Source of the DNA: Actinomadura kijaniata NBRC 14229
GTDB taxonomy: Bacteria > Actinomycetota > Actinomycetes > Streptosporangiales > Streptosporangiaceae
DNA length: 64,000 nt
Direction: 5' to 3'
NCBI RefSeq assembly: GCF_001552175.1
Contig: NZ_BCQR01000048.1
Coordinates: 1 to 64,000, forward strand
Position 1 is the stretch's first letter. Each line of letters begins with the position of its first letter. A model generated the notes under the pieces. That model was not told the origin of the DNA. It searched no databases and worked only from the letters and a program-made list of their open reading frames with translations. Shown here piece by piece: positions 63,734 to 64,000 of the stretch. Both the position numbers and the translations under genes were made by a program.

Positions 63734-64000
63734 GCAGGGGCAGGACGAGGTCCAGCCGCCTCGCGGTGCGGTACTTCGACGACCGGGTGCTGCTGACCGA
63801 CAACGCCGCCTGGGCCTACTTCCGGCTGCCGACCGTGTCGTACGAGTTCACCACCGGCGAGGAGCGCGAGGCCCTCGCCACCAACATCACCATCGCGCTC
63901 GCCGGCATCCGCATGCAGGACGCCGAGATCCACCTGCGGATCGCGCACCGCACCTACCCCGCCGCCGACTGGGCGCTGGCGCTCGACAAGACCTCCGACG
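63730..64000 (+). CDS. VirB4/TraC-like conjugation ATPase, 5' end (partial)
   Basis: The first 90 codons of a protein that continues past the window. It begins MSRGRTRSSRLAVRYFDDRV and contains the strand-rich N-terminal domain (NAAWAYFRLPTVSYEFTTGE, AGIRMQDAEIHLRIAHRTYP) seen before the ATPase core of VirB4-type and TcpF-like proteins. The Walker motifs lie outside the window, so the call rests on operon position and N-terminal resemblance. The ATG at 63730 follows GGAGGCGGGCCG. Confidence 0.65.
   Translation, partial: MSRGRTRSSRLAVRYFDDRVLLTDNAAWAYFRLPTVSYEFTTGEEREALATNITIALAGIRMQDAEIHLRIAHRTYPAADWALALDKTSD

Noticed and set aside
59596-63948. Very long open frame antisense to the TcpE-ParA fusion
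   Set aside because: It arises from GC-rich codon bias of the plus-strand gene; it lacks any domain and ends inside the next gene.

Overview
The window is a chromosomal segment of a high-GC actinomycete. Third codon positions are almost all G or C, GTG and TTG starts are common, and many genes have a -10 box placed directly in front of the start codon. The gene set (fumC, class I fumarase, glpX, xseB/xseA, ispH, a DUF6542 gene, ychF, Rv1086-like short-chain Z-prenyl synthase, PhoH) is the conserved core neighbourhood of Streptomyces and its relatives. The three small secreted muralytic paralogues and the TcpC/TcpE-type locus fit a Thermomonosporaceae/Streptosporangiales genome such as Actinomadura; that genus-level guess is inference. 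No tRNA, rRNA, insertion sequence or CRISPR array was seen.

Layout. 1-11.7 kb: a GH16-like lipoprotein, a flavoprotein disulfide reductase homologue, a YyaL/DUF255 thioredoxin-fold protein, an NlpC/P60 peptidase, a DHA2 efflux pump with its TetR regulator, two hypothetical genes, a short-chain cis-prenyltransferase and a PIN-PhoH ATPase. 11.7-14.7 kb: a consensus Crp box and a long structured leader, then three tandem secreted lytic-transglycosylase-like paralogues. 14.8-21.6 kb: class II and class I fumarases flank two divergent membrane Ser/Thr kinases. 21.6-28.9 kb: an EamA exporter facing a MocR regulator, an MFS carrier, an ABC-2 exporter and a DUF1707 protein. 29-37.7 kb: glpX, TetR, DUF4245, an M23 peptidase, xseB/xseA, a 19-bp tandem repeat, a TetR/NmrA divergent pair and an M24 aminopeptidase P. 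38-44.3 kb: a complete livKHMGF-type branched-chain amino-acid importer and a marR-MFS operon. 44.3-47.5 kb: an XRE/DUF397/DUF6879 regulatory island bounded by 81-bp imperfect direct repeats. 47.5-57.7 kb: a Pro/Lys/Glu-rich protein gene, ispH, a PucR-family regulator, a second 19-bp satellite, a Tat-exported FAD amine oxidase, rmuC-DUF6542, an HSL-type esterase and ychF. 57.7-64 kb: the start of a conjugation-like (type IV secretion) operon: TcpC-like, a small membrane protein, a 1319-aa TcpE-ParA fusion, two mini-ORFs and a VirB4-like ATPase cut by the window edge.

How parts work together. The prenyl synthase and IspH serve isoprenoid supply; the NlpC/P60, M23 and three transglycosylase-like proteins act on peptidoglycan; the two fumarases and GlpX are central carbon enzymes; RmuC and ExoVII act on DNA. 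Several regulator-target pairs have recognisable dyads between them.

The most unusual items are the TcpE-ParA fusion, whose P-loop has Gln where Lys is expected; the translationally coupled mini-ORFs behind it; the repeat-bounded XRE island with a shared 12-mer and phased GYGCAAC motifs at two of its promoters; the Crp box ahead of a muralytic cluster; and two unrelated satellites with the same 19-bp period. Four pairs of convergent genes overlap at their 3' ends.
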